Assembly: GCF_001017175.1 (NCBI RefSeq)
Contig: NZ_LCYG01000061.1
Span: 1 to 40,493 of the forward strand
Direction of reading: 5' to 3'
Source: Microvirga vignae
GTDB taxonomy: Bacteria > Pseudomonadota > Alphaproteobacteria > Rhizobiales > Beijerinckiaceae
Length of the DNA: 40,493 nucleotides
Part shown: positions 1-6,807 of the stretch, one piece after another
How positions within the stretch are numbered: position 1 is the stretch's first letter
How the letters are laid out: every line of letters begins with the position of its first letter
Made by a program: the position numbers and the translations under genes
The notes under the pieces: generated by a model
Told to the model about the DNA's origin: nothing
Database searches by the model: none
What the model saw: only the letters and a program-made list of their open reading frames with translations

Positions 1-490
1 TCGGAGCGTCCGAGAAGCGGAGCGTGCCGAAGTGCTCGGTCGGCAGGTCGCCGTTGTCGAAGAACGACAGGGCGCGACCAGCGGTCAGGCCGCCGAACTG
101 GATGAAGGCCTGGTCGACGTTGGCCGAGGTGGACGAGAAGCCGTACGCGCCGGTGTCGCGGGTCATCTCGAAGCGGACGAACGTGCGCAGCAGGCCGTAG
201 GCCGTGGCGGTACGGGCGTCGAGCTGGATGCGGCCACGAGCGCGGAAGCCGATCGCGTCGTCATCGCGGGTTTCCGGCTCAACGTAGAGCAGTTCGGCAC
301 GGACACGGCCGCCGACGCGGAGGCAGGTTTCCGTGCCGGGGATGTAGAAGAAGCCTGCGCCGTAGGTGGAGCAGACGCGGACGTATTCGACTGGCGCAGC
401 CTTGGCCACGGGAAGATCAGCGGCCTGAGCGCCGGCAACGGCGGCGAGACCCGCAACCGATCCGAGCAGAAGGCTCTTAACGAGCTTCAT
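1..490 (-). CDS. Rhizobiales-type outer-membrane porin, N-terminal part
   Basis: Partial gene: it starts at the ATG at 490 and runs off the left edge, so about 163 residues are visible. Translation begins MKLVKSLLLGSVAGLAAVAG and continues to AQAADLPVAKAAP, a clear Sec signal peptide with an AQA/AD cleavage site. Then follow the porin hallmarks VEYVRVCSTYGAGFFYIPGT, ETCLRVGGRVRAEL and a run of alternating beta-strand residues such as LRTFVRFEMTRDTGAY. These are typical of the 16-stranded trimeric porins of Brucella (Omp2b) and Rhizobium (RopA), which let small hydrophilic solutes through the outer membrane. The two cysteines in the N-terminal CSTYG/ETCLRVGG segment are usual for this family. 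A GGAG ribosome-binding site lies 8 bases before the ATG. The family call is firm; the specific porin name cannot be decided from the fragment. Confidence 0.93.
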   Translation of the reverse strand, partial: MKLVKSLLLGSVAGLAAVAGAQAADLPVAKAAPVEYVRVCSTYGAGFFYIPGTETCLRVGGRVRAELLYVEPETRDDDAIGFRARGRIQLDARTATAYGLLRTFVRFEMTRDTGAYGFSSTSANVDQAFIQFGGLTAGRALSFFDNGDLPTEHFGTLRFSDAP

Positions 491-749
491 GGTGTATCTC
501 CAAAAATCTTAAAGCCTGAGTCCAGGCCCCATGTGCAACCGTGACAATACTGAGGCGCCCGATTCAGGCAATCTCTCTGAGCGCCAGATCTGCTCTTCCA
601 AAGGACTTATTGCACAAAAAACAGGCAAAATTCGATTGGGCTCAGGTGTTTCCTGGGAAGTGTGACATAATCTCAACAGCTCCGAAGCCTTCCCATAGCC
701 GAAGGATGCCTCCCCACGGCAGGGCGCGCTTACCCCGGCAGCTCCAGGC
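491..749. other. Porin upstream region with no gene seen
   Basis: About 260 bp separates the divergently placed porin start from the end of the next minus-strand gene. It contains relatively AT-rich stretches near 600-640 that could hold the porin promoter and a long 5' leader, but I could not identify a convincing -35/-10 pair. Open frames here have no ribosome-binding site or recognisable product. Confidence 0.5.
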
Positions 750-1043
750 TCAATCATCAAAGAAGTCCGGAGGACCACTGCGGCAGCGATAGCCAATGGG
801 ACATTGAGGGGTATCCCTGGTCGGCACGAAAGCAGGATCGAGATACTCGTTGAATTCGCAGAACCTACGGTCGCGCACGAAGCGATCATAGGTGTACCCG
901 CCAGTGCCCAGGACGGCGGCCCCTCTTGAAAAGATGATCCGCTGGGCTTGGCCGCAAGTGAGATTCGGTGTCGAGAGACGTTGCTGGGCCTGCGCACCGG
1001 AGCCACAGGCCAAGCACGCGAGGACGAGAGCTATCCTTTTCAT
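750..1043 (-). CDS. Small secreted Cys-containing protein of unknown function
   Basis: About 97 residues. The N-terminus MKRIALVLACLACGSGAQAQ is a standard signal peptide ending in AQAQ. The mature part is short and carries four cysteines in the pattern TCGQ...RFCEF...QCPIGYRCRSG, with a conserved-looking core GGYTYDRFVRDRRFCEF. I recall similar short exported proteins scattered through Rhizobiales genomes, but with no assigned role. Two disulphides in the periplasm would fit the even Cys count. The start is uncertain: an in-frame ATG lies four codons upstream at 1055, behind a weak GAGACG, and a more distant start at 1088 would add residues that hide the signal peptide. It is a single gene, followed by the porin on the same strand about 260 bp away, so co-transcription is unlikely. 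Confidence 0.7.
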   Translation of the reverse strand: MKRIALVLACLACGSGAQAQQRLSTPNLTCGQAQRIIFSRGAAVLGTGGYTYDRFVRDRRFCEFNEYLDPAFVPTRDTPQCPIGYRCRSGPPDFFDD

Positions 1044-1158
1044 AACGGCATCCATCGTCTCTACACCGCCCACCACAAGGCGGACCAATTGCAGGACAAC
1101 GCGGCAAACTCAGCTTTGTTACCGACCGATGGGAGACGGGTCCTAGAGCGGCCCGTGG

Positions 1159-2715
1159 CTAAAGCATGGCCTGGAGGCGCCGCGCCATCTCCACGGTGGC
1201 GGCATAATCGACCTTGCCTGAGCCCAACACCGGAATGCCCGAGACGAGAATGGACTTCGGCACCCACAATTCCGGGAATCCCTCTTCCCGGGCATGTGCC
1301 AGAAGCCCATCGCGATCGGCCTCAGGCTTGTCGGTGACGAGCACGAGTTGCTCACCCTTGCGGGGATCAGGCAGAGCAACGACCACATGATTGAAGTCGG
1401 GCCAGAGACCTTGGATCATCGTCTCGATCGCGGCGAAAGACACCATCTCACCGCCGATCTTCGCAAAGCGCTTTGCCCGGCCCCGAATGGTAACGATGCC
1501 ATCATCCACGGTCACGATGTCGCCCGTGTCGTGCCAGCCGCCGGGAGGCGGAATGACATCTCCCGGCCTCTCGGGATCGAGATAGCCCTTCATGACATTA
1601 GGACCGCGCACATGCAGGCGGCCGCCCTCATGGATACCCTCGACGGGATCGAGGCGCCATTCGATGCCGGGCAGGAACGGCCCTACCGATCCCGGGCGAT
1701 TATGATCGGGCAGGCTAACGCTGATGACCGGCGAGCATTCGGTCGCGCCATAGCCCTCGAGAATGACGGCGCCGTGCTTGGCCCAGAGTGTGCGTGTCTC
1801 GTCCTTGATCCGCTCGGCCCCGGCAATGACGTAGCGCACGCTGGCAAGATCGTTCTCGCCCGCGGCACGGGCATAGCCTTGGAGAAACGTGTCCGTTCCC
1901 AGCATGAAGGTTGCGCGTGTGCCGGCGATGAGCTTCGGGATCTGCCGGTAATGAAGAGGGCTCGGATAGAGCACGGACTTCATGCCGTTGAGAACGGCTG
2001 TCAGAAGCCCCGCCGTCAGGCCGAAGGAATGAAAGATCGGCAAGGGATCGAAGAATACATCGTCCGGCGTCAGGATGTCGCCGGCCAGAGCTTTGACCTG
2101 ATAGGCGTTGGCGACCAGATTGGCGTTCGACAGCACCACCCCCTTGGGCGTGCCTTCCGCGCCTGACGTGAACAGCACCGCGGCCGGATCGTCCGGGTCG
2201 ACTTCTGCTTGAGCGTGAACGCGGCGTGCCATCCAGGAATCGAGAACGCCCCGGAGCTTGTCGACGCTCGTCAGCGTTCCGCGCACATCCTCAAGCCAGA
2301 GAATCTGCCGCCCCTCGCCCAGGGTCGCTACGATCTCCTCGAGCTTTCCCTGCTCCACGAAACGGCGGGAGGTGACGATGGTCTTGATCCCGGCGATCTC
2401 GCAGGCTGCCTTGAGGTTCTTGATGCCGGCCGTGAAGTTCAGGAAAGCCGGAATACGCCCAAAGGCATTCAGGCCAAACAGGGTTACCACGATGGCTTGA
2501 ACGTTCGGCAGAAGCACGCCGACGGTTTCACGTTCCTTGGTGAGGCCCGCAAGCCTCCGCCCCAAAACCAGCGCCCCCAAAACGAGCCGCCCGAAGGTGA
2601 TGGGCTGTCGCTCGAGATCCTCCAGGGCAACCTTGTTCTTCCCGAACCGGTCACGGGCATCAAGGAGCGCACCGAACAGACTCTTGCGCGTCCGCGCGAT
2701 ATCGAACTCTGCCAC
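1159..2715 (-). CDS. AMP-forming acyl-CoA/acyl-ACP synthetase (ANL superfamily)
   Basis: A 518-residue adenylate-forming enzyme that would activate a fatty acid with ATP and pass it to CoA or acyl carrier protein. Visible motifs in order: the P-loop-like LFTSGAEGTPKGV at 181-193, GYGATECSP at 321-329, the HDTGDI core at 395-400, RAKRFAKIGGEMVS near 413-426, and the C-terminal catalytic lysine in GSGKVDY (K501). The composition most resembles the synthetase half of bifunctional Aas proteins, but here it stands alone with no acyltransferase domain. A role in recycling lysophospholipid-derived or exogenous fatty acids is therefore inference. Translation starts at a GTG preceded by AAGGAG at good spacing. 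It lies 19 bp after gpt and is probably the last gene of a three-gene operon (CinA-like, gpt, synthetase). A short-chain substrate cannot be excluded. Confidence 0.85.
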   Translation of the reverse strand: MAEFDIARTRKSLFGALLDARDRFGKNKVALEDLERQPITFGRLVLGALVLGRRLAGLTKERETVGVLLPNVQAIVVTLFGLNAFGRIPAFLNFTAGIKNLKAACEIAGIKTIVTSRRFVEQGKLEEIVATLGEGRQILWLEDVRGTLTSVDKLRGVLDSWMARRVHAQAEVDPDDPAAVLFTSGAEGTPKGVVLSNANLVANAYQVKALAGDILTPDDVFFDPLPIFHSFGLTAGLLTAVLNGMKSVLYPSPLHYRQIPKLIAGTRATFMLGTDTFLQGYARAAGENDLASVRYVIAGAERIKDETRTLWAKHGAVILEGYGATECSPVISVSLPDHNRPGSVGPFLPGIEWRLDPVEGIHEGGRLHVRGPNVMKGYLDPERPGDVIPPPGGWHDTGDIVTVDDGIVTIRGRAKRFAKIGGEMVSFAAIETMIQGLWPDFNHVVVALPDPRKGEQLVLVTDKPEADRDGLLAHAREEGFPELWVPKSILVSGIPVLGSGKVDYAATVEMARRLQAML

Positions 2716-2734
2716 GGGCGCTCCTTAAGGGTTG

Positions 2735-3241
2735 TTAGCCTGCCGAACCTTCGCGGATCGGAGCCTGATAGGCGAGGCCCATATCCCAGGGGAAGTAGAT
2801 CCAGGTATCCTGGCTCACTTCCGTGACAAAGGTATCGATCAGCGGGCGTCCTGCGGGCTTGGCATAGACGGCGGCAAAATGCGCGTTCGGCAGCATGTCG
2901 CGCACAATCTTGGCGGTTTTGCCGGTATCGGTGAGGTCGTCAATGACGAGCACGCCCTTGCCCTGGCCGTCACCAATGGCCTTGATGGAAGGCGCGATGT
3001 CTTTCAGCACCTTCAGCTCGCCTTGGTTCTTGTAGTCGTGATAGCTCGCGATGCAGACGCTTTCGATGAGGCGCAGATCGAGCTCGCGGGCCACGATGGC
3101 CGCGGGCACGAGGCCGCCGCGGGTGATGCAGATGATCGCCTCGAAAGGACCAGCCGCGGCGAGACGCCAAGCGAGCGCGCGGCAATCGCGGTGGAATTGA
3201 TCCCAGGAGACGGGGAAGGCTTTCGGAGAGGTGGGAGACAT
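2735..3241 (-). CDS. gpt: Xanthine-guanine phosphoribosyltransferase
   Basis: About 168 residues with the start used here. It converts xanthine or guanine plus PRPP to XMP or GMP in the cytoplasm (purine salvage). Landmarks match E. coli Gpt along its length: the SRGGL-type loop as ITRGGLVPAAIVARELDLR, ESVCIASYHDYKNQGELKVL, the PRPP-binding signature VLVIDDLTDTGKTA, the KPAGRPL block, and the end QDTWIYFPWDMG. Family members start just before the (V/P)xWD block, which favours the ATG at 3241 (MSPTSPKAFPVSWDQF). An in-frame ATG at 3280 overlaps the stop of the upstream gene as TAATG and could serve if translation is coupled; its extra residues are not family-like. It is the second gene of the minus-strand operon. 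Confidence 0.93.
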   Translation of the reverse strand: MSPTSPKAFPVSWDQFHRDCRALAWRLAAAGPFEAIICITRGGLVPAAIVARELDLRLIESVCIASYHDYKNQGELKVLKDIAPSIKAIGDGQGKGVLVIDDLTDTGKTAKIVRDMLPNAHFAAVYAKPAGRPLIDTFVTEVSQDTWIYFPWDMGLAYQAPIREGSAG

Positions 3242-3279
3242 CGTCTTGCTCGTATGGTGCTGTGAGGAGTGAGAACGCA

Positions 3280-4032
3280 TTAAAGGGGGGCTTGGTCGCC
3301 CTTCAGGCGGCCTAGCAAAACATGAATAGCGGTGGCGGCTTTGGTGACTTCGGCAGAGTCCTTGCCTCGTACGACGATCTGGTTGTGAAAGCCGCTCGTG
3401 GAAAACGACGGGTAAGAGCCGATGGAAACGCCCGGATGCGCGGCGGCAATTTCGCTCAAGCCCTCGGCATAGATGCCCTCGGCAAGTCCCTCGGCTTCGA
3501 TAGTCTCGATGACCATGCGAGCGCCGGTCTGGAGTGTCGACGCGATGTTGTCGAGCATGGCCTGCATGATCGAGGGCACCCCTGCCATCACGAAGACATT
3601 GCCGATCCTGAAACCTGGCGCCTTGGAAATCGGGTTCTCGATCAGATCGGCCCCGTCGGGGATGCGCGCCATGCGCAAGCGTGCCTCGTTCAGCTCGTGC
3701 GGCTGGTAGCGCTCCCGCAGCATGGCGACGGCGCGCGGATCATGGCCGATGCCGACGCCGAAGGCCTTCGCGACGCAATCGGCCGTGATGTCGTCATGGG
3801 TCGGGCCAATGCCGCCCGTCGTGAAGAGATAGGTGTAGCGGCTGCGCAGGGCGTTGACGGCGGAGACGATCTCCTCCTCCACGTCCGGAACGACGCGCAC
3901 CTCGCGCAGGTCGATGCCGATGCCGGTGAGATACTCGGCAATGTAGCCGATATTCTTATCCTTGGTGCGGCCCGTGAGGATCTCATCGCCGATGATGAGA
4001 AGGGCGGCTGTGACGGAGACGGCCATGCGCAT
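3280..4032 (-). CDS. CinA N-terminal-like molybdopterin-binding domain protein
   Basis: About 250 residues of the MoCF-biosynthesis (MoaB/Mog/CinA-N) fold. Motifs: LLIIGDEILTGRTKDKN near residues 11-27, then TTGGIGPTHDDIT at 71-83 and AGVPSIMQAMLD further on, exactly as in stand-alone CinA N-terminal domains. The C-terminal nicotinamide-nucleotide amidase domain of full CinA is absent, so this is the short form common in alphaproteobacteria; its substrate is not established. The start was set at the ATG at 4032, which has AAAAGGG six to nine bases upstream. A longer reading to 4179 would translate a mosaic intergenic repeat and is rejected. It ends TAA, overlapping a possible gpt start, and is the first gene of the operon with gpt and the acyl-CoA synthetase. 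Confidence 0.88.
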   Translation of the reverse strand: MRMAVSVTAALLIIGDEILTGRTKDKNIGYIAEYLTGIGIDLREVRVVPDVEEEIVSAVNALRSRYTYLFTTGGIGPTHDDITADCVAKAFGVGIGHDPRAVAMLRERYQPHELNEARLRMARIPDGADLIENPISKAPGFRIGNVFVMAGVPSIMQAMLDNIASTLQTGARMVIETIEAEGLAEGIYAEGLSEIAAAHPGVSIGSYPSFSTSGFHNQIVVRGKDSAEVTKAATAIHVLLGRLKGDQAPL

Positions 4033-4050
4033 CGATCCCTTTTGAGGGGC

Positions 4051-4164
4051 TCTAGCGCATCGTGCGGAAAAGTGGACCCGGTTTTCCGCTTTCAACGATG
4101 CGCTGCCTGAAAAATGGAGCATCGGACCCAAAAGTGGAAGCCACTTTTGGGTCCGATGCTCTAG
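4051..4164 (+). repeat. Mosaic palindromic repeat, copy 1 (module A then B)
   Basis: Module A (gcgcatcgtgcgg, gaaaagtggacccgg, ttttccgc, cgatgcgc) occupies 4055-4103 and module B (gagcatcggacccaaaagtgg ... gggtccgatgctc) occupies 4117-4164. Each module folds back on itself. Both outer ends show CTAG. It lies in the gap between the divergent CinA-like gene and sfsA. RIME-like elements of this type are known in Rhizobiales. Confidence 0.9.
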
Positions 4165-4257
4165 CCTCAGAAACGGCAATTCTCAAGCAAGGGTTCAGTT
4201 GAAGGCAATGCTTCTCTCCTGCTACGGGAAAACCTTTCTTCTCAAGTGATGGATTGA

Positions 4258-4977
4258 ATGCGTTTTCAGGAAACCCTTCTCCAAGGTCGGCTCATCGAGC
4301 GTTACAAGCGATTTCTGGCCGATGTGGAGCTTGCCTCCGGTGAGATCGTGACGGCCCATTGCGCCAACCCGGGCGCCATGATGGGCCTGAAGGAGCCCGG
4401 CAGCCGGGTGTTTCTCTCCCGGGCCTCGAACCCTGCCCGCAAGCTCAAGTACAATTGGGAATTCGTGGAGGTAGCGGCCGGCGGCGGCCCCTTGCAGCTC
4501 ATCGGCATCAACACCTCCCGCCCCAATCTCCTCGTCGCCGAGGCCCTGCGCGAAGGGCGGCTTGCCCCCTTCGCCCGCTACGACCGTGTCCGCCCCGAGG
4601 TGAAATACGGCAGGAACAGCCGGGTCGATTTTCTGTTGGAAAAGGACGGAGAGCCGCCCTGCTACCTTGAGGTCAAGAACTGCCACCTGATGCGCGAGGC
4701 GGGCTTTGCCGAATTCCCCGATTGCGTGGCGGCCCGCAGCGCCAAGCATCTCTATGAACTCGCCGACATGGCTGCCTCCGGAGCCCGTGCCGCCCTCGTC
4801 TATGTGATCCAGATGGATGCGAACCGCTTCGACGTGGCGCGTGACATCGACCCGGCCTACGACAAGGCCTTCCGCCATGCCCTTGGCTCGGGGGTGGAGT
4901 CCTACGCCTATGTCTGTCGGATCACGCCGGAGGAGGTCGCCATCGACCGGCAGGTGGAGATCATCACACCGCGATAA
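4258..4977 (+). CDS. sfsA: SfsA family DNA/RNA nuclease-like protein
   Basis: 239 residues, the usual SfsA length. The N-terminus MRFQETLLQGRLIERYKRFL and the blocks AHCANPGAMMG, SRVFLSRASNPARKLKYNWE, INTSRPNLLVAEAL and SRVDFLLEKDGEPPCYLEVKN are characteristic. The last contains a PD-(D/E)xK nuclease-like DF...E.K arrangement, and it is followed by FPDCVAARSAKHLYEL. SfsA was first described as a sugar fermentation stimulation protein in E. coli, and its domain resembles nucleases; its true cellular role remains unsettled. The ATG at 4258 has no strong ribosome-binding site but matches family starts. The gene stands alone on the plus strand, and its last 70 bases are overlapped by the extended C-terminal frame of the minus-strand membrane gene. 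Confidence 0.95.
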   Translation: MRFQETLLQGRLIERYKRFLADVELASGEIVTAHCANPGAMMGLKEPGSRVFLSRASNPARKLKYNWEFVEVAAGGGPLQLIGINTSRPNLLVAEALREGRLAPFARYDRVRPEVKYGRNSRVDFLLEKDGEPPCYLEVKNCHLMREAGFAEFPDCVAARSAKHLYELADMAASGARAALVYVIQMDANRFDVARDIDPAYDKAFRHALGSGVESYAYVCRITPEEVAIDRQVEIITPR

Positions 4978-5369
4978 CCCTCGCCTGTCATCCCCGGCCC
5001 CTCCCCGTCATCCCCGGCCTTGTGCCGGGGATCCACGCCTCGAGAACCGCCACAGGTCGAACGCGTGGATGGCCGGGTCAAGCCCGGCCATGACGGGGGC
5101 GGATTGGTCCAGTCGATCTCCTGCGGCTGGCGGTCATGCCTGTAGATCATCCAGCGGCCGCGTCCGTCCTGGTACACGCCGTAGATCAGTTGCCCGTGCC
5201 AGGAGCGACGCGAGAGCATTGGGACGAGCTGGGTCAAGCCCCGCATCACGAGCCAGGTGAGGCCGAGCAAGGTCGCGGGCATGACAATCAGCCAGAGCGC
5301 CTGGATGAGCTCCGGTGCGGTGTGGAACTTGTTGAGCAGGTCGGCCCAGAACGAATAAGGCTGGTCTAT
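4908..5369 (-). CDS. Small membrane protein with lost start codon and repeat-derived tail
   Basis: The coding core reads DQPYSFWADLLNKFHTAPEL and on into IQALWLIVMPATLLGLTWLV (one or two membrane segments), then SWHGQLIYGVYQDGRGRWMI and YRHDRQPQEIDW. I recall similar short membrane proteins in Methylobacteriaceae and relatives, all without a known role. A good ribosome-binding site, AAGGGAG, lies 8 bases upstream of an ATA at 5369 where ATG would be expected, so the natural start seems to have mutated. An in-frame ATG exists only at 5519-5534, inside the folded element, or at 5282, inside the membrane segment. The C-terminus after EIDWTNPPPS reads through the adjacent palindromic repeat (SWPGLTRPSTRSTCGGSR) and ends antisense to the 3' end of sfsA. 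It is either a decaying gene or one using a non-standard start. Confidence 0.5.
   Translation of the reverse strand: MDQPYSFWADLLNKFHTAPELIQALWLIVMPATLLGLTWLVMRGLTQLVPMLSRRSWHGQLIYGVYQDGRGRWMIYRHDRQPQEIDWTNPPPSWPGLTRPSTRSTCGGSRGVDPRHKAGDDGEGPGMTGEGYRGVMISTCRSMATSSGVIRQT
4986..5098. repeat. WPGLTRPS-type palindromic repeat, copy 1
   Basis: A long imperfect inverted repeat: gtcatccccggccttgtgcc and its complement-like partner ggccgggtcaagcccggcc, with gtggatcc/ggatccac-like inner arms. Read in one frame it gives WPGLTRPS and related peptides, a signature well known from Bradyrhizobium-type genomes. It follows the sfsA stop and invades the C-terminal frame of the minus-strand membrane gene. Confidence 0.85.
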
Positions 5370-5394
5370 CGCAGCAACTCCCTTGAGGTGAAGT

Positions 5395-5586
5395 GACCAC
5401 CAGCACTGCTGGTGGTCGGGGAGTTCATAAGCCGCCCAAAGACGACCGCGATGACCTTTAGGCTTTCGCCCTGGACATGCGTCACCGCCTCCCCGACCGT
5501 AAGGTTGGGAAGGCGTCATTTGCGGCTGACACACAGGCCGCTTTGGGAGGGGTTATGAAGCCCCGGAGCCGGATGTGTCCGGCTCC
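5395..5586. ncRNA. Strongly folded intergenic element (RNA or MITE candidate)
   Basis: A 190-bp stretch made almost wholly of pairing arms. From left: a perfect 11-bp palindrome gaccaccagca/tgctggtggtc (5395-5417); a long-range pair between 5418-5441 and 5541-5564 (GGGG, TTCATAA/TTATGAA, CCCAAAG/CTTTGGG); inside it a stem at 5486-5515 closed by a GTAA loop, and GCGGC/GCCGC at 5522-5541; then a perfect 9-bp stem ggagccgga/tccggctcc at 5565-5586. This is a closed multibranch fold. I cannot tell which strand is transcribed: the GTAA loop is GNRA on plus, and GGC-GAAA-GCC near 5461-5470 is GNRA on minus. Inverted ends also fit a miniature transposable element. Its position directly upstream of the small membrane gene would suit a leader. 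Confidence 0.5.
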
Positions 5587-5657
5587 AAGGGCGAGATAAC
5601 ATGCAACAGGGGGTGCAGGGTCAATGGGCTTCGGCCATGACGGAGCCCCACCCTCCG

Positions 5658-5767
5658 CCGTCATGGCCGGCTTCGTTCCGGCCATCCACGTCTTTGGGAA
5701 GCACAGCGGGCCGAAGGCGTGGATCCCCGGGGACTGATCCCCGGATCAAGTCCGGGACGGGATGACG
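5658..5767. repeat. WPGLTRPS-type palindromic repeat, copy 2
   Basis: Carries gtcatggccggcttcgttcc, ggccatccacg, and later gcgtggatccccgg ... ccggatcaagtccgggacgg, the same arm set as copy 1 in rearranged form. It ends about 70 bp before the stop of the FkbM methyltransferase. A shorter degenerate fragment (cgccctcgcgggcatgacag) follows near 5800-5822. Confidence 0.75.
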
Positions 5768-5837
5768 ATGGAGCACCATTTCAGGCGTGAATCCACCTTC
5801 CCGCCCTCGCGGGCATGACAGTGGAGGACCAGCCTCC

Positions 5838-6662
5838 TTACGCCCGCTCGAAAACGAGGTTCATCCGGGTCTGGAGGGTCTGGCGGTAGCCCTTCCCCTC
5901 CAGGAGCTTGCGCACATCCACCTGCCACCGGTCGGCAACGTCGGGGATGATGAAGACCGACGGGTAGAGAGAGGCAGGCGCCTCCCTGAAGAACGGGTCG
6001 AGAATGAGATCCTCGGCCCCCTCCACATCGAGTTTGACCGCATCCAGATGGGAAAATCCCTCCCGGTTCACCAGTTCGAGCAGGGTCACGGCAGGCACCC
6101 GAATCGTGTCGGTCTGGCTCGAATTCACGATCTTGAGGCTCGCTTCGCCCTTGTTCAGGGGATCGAGGAACAGAGTGAGCTCGCCCGTCTTGTCTGCGAC
6201 GGCGCAATCCACCGCTTTGATCGTGCCGAATGGGTTCAGGCGAATGTTGTGGATCAGCCGATCGAAGATCTCCGGCTGGGGCTCGACCGCCAGGATCCGG
6301 GAGGACGCGCAGACCTTGCGCGCCACCAGGAGCGAGTACCAGCCGACATTCGAGCCCACATCGATGAAGATGAAATCGCCCTTGTTGCGGGCAGCGATGA
6401 GCTTGATCTCGTCGAGATCAAAGTACTGAGGCGTAAAAAGAATGCGCCGTTCGCAGACGTTCTTGTAAGGAACGATCCGCATCCGGACCCCGAACGTCTC
6501 CAGGTCAAGGGGCTGACCTTTCAGGGATTTCATGACCACCCGGCGCATGATCATGGCGATGCGGCGACCCATCCAGCTGCCAGGCAGACCGCGCGTGCGA
6601 TCGATCACCCAACGGGTGATGCCTGTAGGCGCAAAGGTCCCGAAGGGACGCGGGTCATTCAT
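5838..6662 (-). CDS. FkbM-family SAM-dependent methyltransferase
   Basis: About 274 residues. SAM-binding motif I is FIFIDVGSNVGWYSLL (around 97-112), motif II is the acidic AVEPQPEIFD (125-134), and the family-typical AVKLDVEGAEDLIL follows at 208-221. FkbM-type enzymes O-methylate sugars or other small hydroxyl-bearing compounds in polysaccharide and natural-product pathways; the acceptor here is unknown. No signal peptide, so it is cytoplasmic. The ATG at 6662 (MNDPRPFGTF) is preferred; a TTG eight codons upstream at 6686 is in frame but lacks a ribosome-binding site. It stands alone, divergent from map. No glycan biosynthesis genes sit beside it, so context does not help. Confidence 0.88.
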   Translation of the reverse strand: MNDPRPFGTFAPTGITRWVIDRTRGLPGSWMGRRIAMIMRRVVMKSLKGQPLDLETFGVRMRIVPYKNVCERRILFTPQYFDLDEIKLIAARNKGDFIFIDVGSNVGWYSLLVARKVCASSRILAVEPQPEIFDRLIHNIRLNPFGTIKAVDCAVADKTGELTLFLDPLNKGEASLKIVNSSQTDTIRVPAVTLLELVNREGFSHLDAVKLDVEGAEDLILDPFFREAPASLYPSVFIIPDVADRWQVDVRKLLEGKGYRQTLQTRMNLVFERA

Positions 6663-6807
6663 TACGGGAGTATCCAAAGCCACCAAACCGGATGAACAGG
6701 GTTGCTCATGACACCCCTGAGGCTTATTCGCAACCCATCGAAGCAGGGTCCTTGCTTGCGCCAGGCAAGATGATCCTTACATTCGGGCTTGAACGCAAGG
6801 ACCGAGA

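Noticed and set aside
4033..4179. Long N-terminal extension of the CinA-like protein
   Set aside because: It reads through mosaic repeat copy 1; a good ribosome-binding site precedes the ATG at 4032.
5395..5586. Cobalamin or SAM-II riboswitch, tmRNA or RNase P RNA in the folded element
   Set aside because: No conserved box sequences of these RNAs were found on either strand.
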